From: CAZTDU01 sp050248795
GTDB lineage: Bacteria; Pseudomonadota; Gammaproteobacteria; Burkholderiales; SG8-39
Direction: 5' to 3'
DNA length: 64,000 nt
Assembly: GCA_050248795.1 (NCBI GenBank)
Contig: JBFWRS010000009.1
Location: 35,010-99,009, forward strand
In this document: positions 61,602 through 64,000 of the stretch, in pieces
Position numbering within the stretch: the stretch's first letter is position 1
How the letters are laid out: each line of letters starts with the position of its first letter
Notes under the pieces: generated by a model
Database searches by the model: none
Seen by the model: the letters and a program-made list of their open reading frames with translations, nothing else
Told to the model about the DNA's origin: nothing
Translations under genes and position numbers: made by a program

Positions 61602-63740
61602 TCAGGAAAGGCTGTCGTTCTTTGCTGCGAGATCGCGCAGCAGCTGTGGCGGCGCGAAGCGCTCGCCGTACTTCTGCGCGAACGCATCCGCGCGCGCGAC
61701 GAACTTCTTCACGCCGTACCAGTTGATGTACTGCAGCGCGCCGCCGGTCCAGGCCGGGAAGCCGATGCCGTAGATCGAGCCGACATTGGCGTCGTGGAAG
61801 CTCGTCAGCACGCCTTCCTCCAGGCAGCGTGCCGTTTCCACCGCCTGGCGCACCAGCAGGCGTTCCTTCAGTTCGTCGAAGTCGTACGTCACGCCGGGCT
61901 TGCCGAAGATCCGCGCCAATTCCGGCCAGAGGAACTTCCTGCCGCCTTCCGGGTACTCGTAGAAGCCGCCGCCGCCCGCGCGCCCCGGGCGCTTGAGTTC
62001 CTTCACCATGCGCACCAGCACGTCCTGCCCGGGATTGGGCTGCCAGGCCCGGCCTTCGGCGGCGAAGTCCGCCTTCGCCTGTTCCATCACCTGTACCGAC
62101 AGCGTCAGCGAAGTCTGGTCTATCACCTCGAGCGGCCCCACCGGCATGCCGGCGAGCCGCCCGGCGTTCTCGATCACCGCTGCGGGTATGCCCTCGGCCA
62201 GCATGGCGCAGCCTTCCTGCACGAAGGTGCCGAAGGTCCGGCTGGTGAAGAAGCCGCGCGAGTCGTTGACGACGATCGGCGTCTTCGCAATCGCCAGCAC
62301 ATAGTCGTACGCCCGCGCCAGCGTCGCGGCCGAGGTCTTCGCGCCCTTGATGATCTCCACCAGCTGCATCCTGTCGACCGGCGAGAAGAAATGCAGGCCG
62401 ATGAAGTTCTCCGGCTGCGCCGAAGCATCCGCGAGCCCGCTGATCGGCAGCGTCGAGGTGTTCGATGCGAACACGCCGCCGGATGCGAGCATGGGCTCGG
62501 CTTCGCGTGTCACCTGCGCCTTGAGGTCGCGCTTCTCGAACACCGCCTCGATGATGAGGTCGCAGCCCTGCAGCGACTTCGCCTCCGCGGCGGGCGTGAT
62601 CAGCGCCAGCGTCTGCGCCGCCTTCGCCGCATCGCTGCGTCCCTGCTTCACGCGCTTCTCCAGCAGCTTCGCGCTGTAGGCCTTGCCCGCCTCGGCCTTG
62701 TCCTGCGACACGTCCTTCAGCACGCAGGGGATGCCGCGGCTGGCGTTGGCCCAGGCGATGCCGGCGCCCATCATGCCGGCGCCGAGGATGCCTACCTTTG
62801 CCGGCTTCCATTTCGGCACGTCCTTCGGCCGGGATGAACCCGAGCGGATCGCGGTCTGGCTGAAAAAGAGCGTAATGAGGTTCTTCGCCACGCCGCCGAC
62901 CGCGAGCTTCGCCAGGTAGCGCGATTCGATCCTCAGCGCGGTGTCGAAATCCACGCTCGCGCCTTCGACCGCGCAGGCCATGATCGCCTCGGGTGCCGGG
63001 TACAGGCCGCGCGTCTTCTCCACCAGCATCGCCGGCGCGATCGCCAGCATCTGCGTCATCTGCGGACTGGACAGCGACGGGCCCGGCATGCGGTACTTGT
63101 CGTCATCCCAGGGCTGCGCCGGCGCCGGGTTGGCGGCGATCCATTCGCGCGCCATGCGGAATGCGTCCTCGCGCGTCGCCGCGAGGCCCTGCACCAGCCC
63201 CAGTTTCGCCGCTTCCTGCGGTCCGAAGGTCTTTCCTTCGACCAGGTACGGGAACGCGGCCTGCAGGCCGAGCAGGCGCACCATCTTCGTCACGCCGCCG
63301 GCGCCGGGCAGCAGGCCCAGCGTCACTTCGGGCAGGCCGAGCTTGATCCTCGCGTCTTCCAGGACGATGCGGCAATGCGCCGCCAGCGCCAGCTCCCAGC
63401 CGCCGCCCAGCGCCGCGCCTTCCAGCACCGCGACCACCGGCTTGCCGAGCTTCTCCAGCCGCCGGAAGTGCGTTTTCGCGGTCTCGACCCACTCGTATAC
63501 CTGCTTGCCGTCCTCCGGCCGCCAGGAGAGCACGTCCTTCAATTCGGCGCCGGCGAAGAAGGTCTTCTTCGCCGAGCACAGGATGACGCCGGCGATCGCG
63601 TCCTTGTCCGCCACCAGCCGGTCCACCGCCTCGGCGAACGCCGCCTGCCACGCCGCGGTCATGGTGTTGACCGGCGCGCCGGGCGCGTCGAAGCTCAGGG
63701 TGACGATGCGGTCGTCGCCCTTTTCGTACCTGACCGGCAT
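61602..63740 (-). CDS. FadB/FadJ-type enoyl-CoA hydratase / 3-hydroxyacyl-CoA dehydrogenase
   Basis: A 712-residue protein, a second and distinct copy from the one at 4386. The crotonase domain has E116 (GGGWELA) and E138 (GLPEVTLG); the NAD-binding VGILGAGMMGAG lies near residue 318; FIGLHFFSPVDRM holds the catalytic histidine. The ATG follows the thiolase stop directly, with no gap. Confidence 0.93.
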   Translation of the reverse strand: MPVRYEKGDDRIVTLSFDAPGAPVNTMTAAWQAAFAEAVDRLVADKDAIAGVILCSAKKTFFAGAELKDVLSWRPEDGKQVYEWVETAKTHFRRLEKLGKPVVAVLEGAALGGGWELALAAHCRIVLEDARIKLGLPEVTLGLLPGAGGVTKMVRLLGLQAAFPYLVEGKTFGPQEAAKLGLVQGLAATREDAFRMAREWIAANPAPAQPWDDDKYRMPGPSLSSPQMTQMLAIAPAMLVEKTRGLYPAPEAIMACAVEGASVDFDTALRIESRYLAKLAVGGVAKNLITLFFSQTAIRSGSSRPKDVPKWKPAKVGILGAGMMGAGIAWANASRGIPCVLKDVSQDKAEAGKAYSAKLLEKRVKQGRSDAAKAAQTLALITPAAEAKSLQGCDLIIEAVFEKRDLKAQVTREAEPMLASGGVFASNTSTLPISGLADASAQPENFIGLHFFSPVDRMQLVEIIKGAKTSAATLARAYDYVLAIAKTPIVVNDSRGFFTSRTFGTFVQEGCAMLAEGIPAAVIENAGRLAGMPVGPLEVIDQTSLTLSVQVMEQAKADFAAEGRAWQPNPGQDVLVRMVKELKRPGRAGGGGFYEYPEGGRKFLWPELARIFGKPGVTYDFDELKERLLVRQAVETARCLEEGVLTSFHDANVGSIYGIGFPAWTGGALQYINWYGVKKFVARADAFAQKYGERFAPPQLLRDLAAKNDSLS

Positions 63741-64000
<260 letters not shown>

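Overview
The window looks like chromosome from a high-GC betaproteobacterium, most likely Burkholderiales or a relative. The grounds are by eye: G/C-rich third positions, two TTT/Bug-type periplasmic binding proteins, two TRAP transporters, several beta-oxidation gene sets and TAGAAT-like -10 boxes. I saw no rRNA, tRNA, CRISPR array, transposase or phage gene. Both ends cut through genes: an acyl-CoA ligase on the left and a thiolase on the right.

Layout. 1-4.2 kb (minus): Bug binding protein, amidohydrolase, GT61-like glycosyltransferase and an acyl-CoA ligase. 4.4-8.6 kb (plus): FadB-type enzyme, secreted dienelactone-hydrolase-like protein, thiolase. 8.6-11.7 kb (minus): a 1027-residue BTAD/ATPase/TPR regulator. 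11.8-22.0 kb (plus): a compact four-gene two-partner secretion operon (66-residue protein, 1742-residue TpsA with tandem 594-bp repeats, double-FecR repeat protein, TpsB transporter). 22.0-24.6 kb: divergent zinc alcohol dehydrogenase and aldehyde dehydrogenase.

24.6-30.1 kb looks different, with lower GC. It holds two antitoxin-like small genes and then a compact catabolic module: a MarR regulator whose only good start is ATT, an M29/NicX-like protein, an alpha/beta hydrolase, a Rieske oxygenase and a Bug binding protein. The two arms diverge from a strikingly symmetric promoter that carries two MarR-type palindromes. The gene set suggests breakdown of a pyridine carboxylate or another N-heteroaromatic by a route related to the nic pathway but using a Rieske enzyme. 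This is the best candidate here for an undescribed system.

30.1-33.4 kb: ADP-forming acyl-CoA ligase, SDR and PaaI thioesterase. 33.4-40.8 kb: a seven-gene membrane/MoxR cluster (BPSS1780-like, RDD, SpoIIM, DUF4129, DUF4350, MoxR, DUF58). 40.8-45.7 kb (minus): TRAP transporter, MFS transporter and SDR. 45.8-53.4 kb: mixed housekeeping genes (class I amidotransferase, MarC, YgjP-like peptidase, WYL regulator, HIT, YjbQ, a TPR membrane protein, EamA transporter). 53.4-59.6 kb: cupin, GST, then a TRAP operon running into an FrdA-like flavoprotein and a one-domain [2Fe-2S] protein. 59.6-64 kb (minus): thiolase, FadB-type enzyme, nitronate monooxygenase and NADP-dependent oxidoreductase in one tight operon.

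Regulatory oddities: a perfect terminator-like hairpin lies inside the second TRAP small-permease gene, repeated hairpins sit at the start of the first one, several promoters imply leaderless transcripts, and two genes (MarR, MFS) have no ATG/GTG/TTG start in the expected place.
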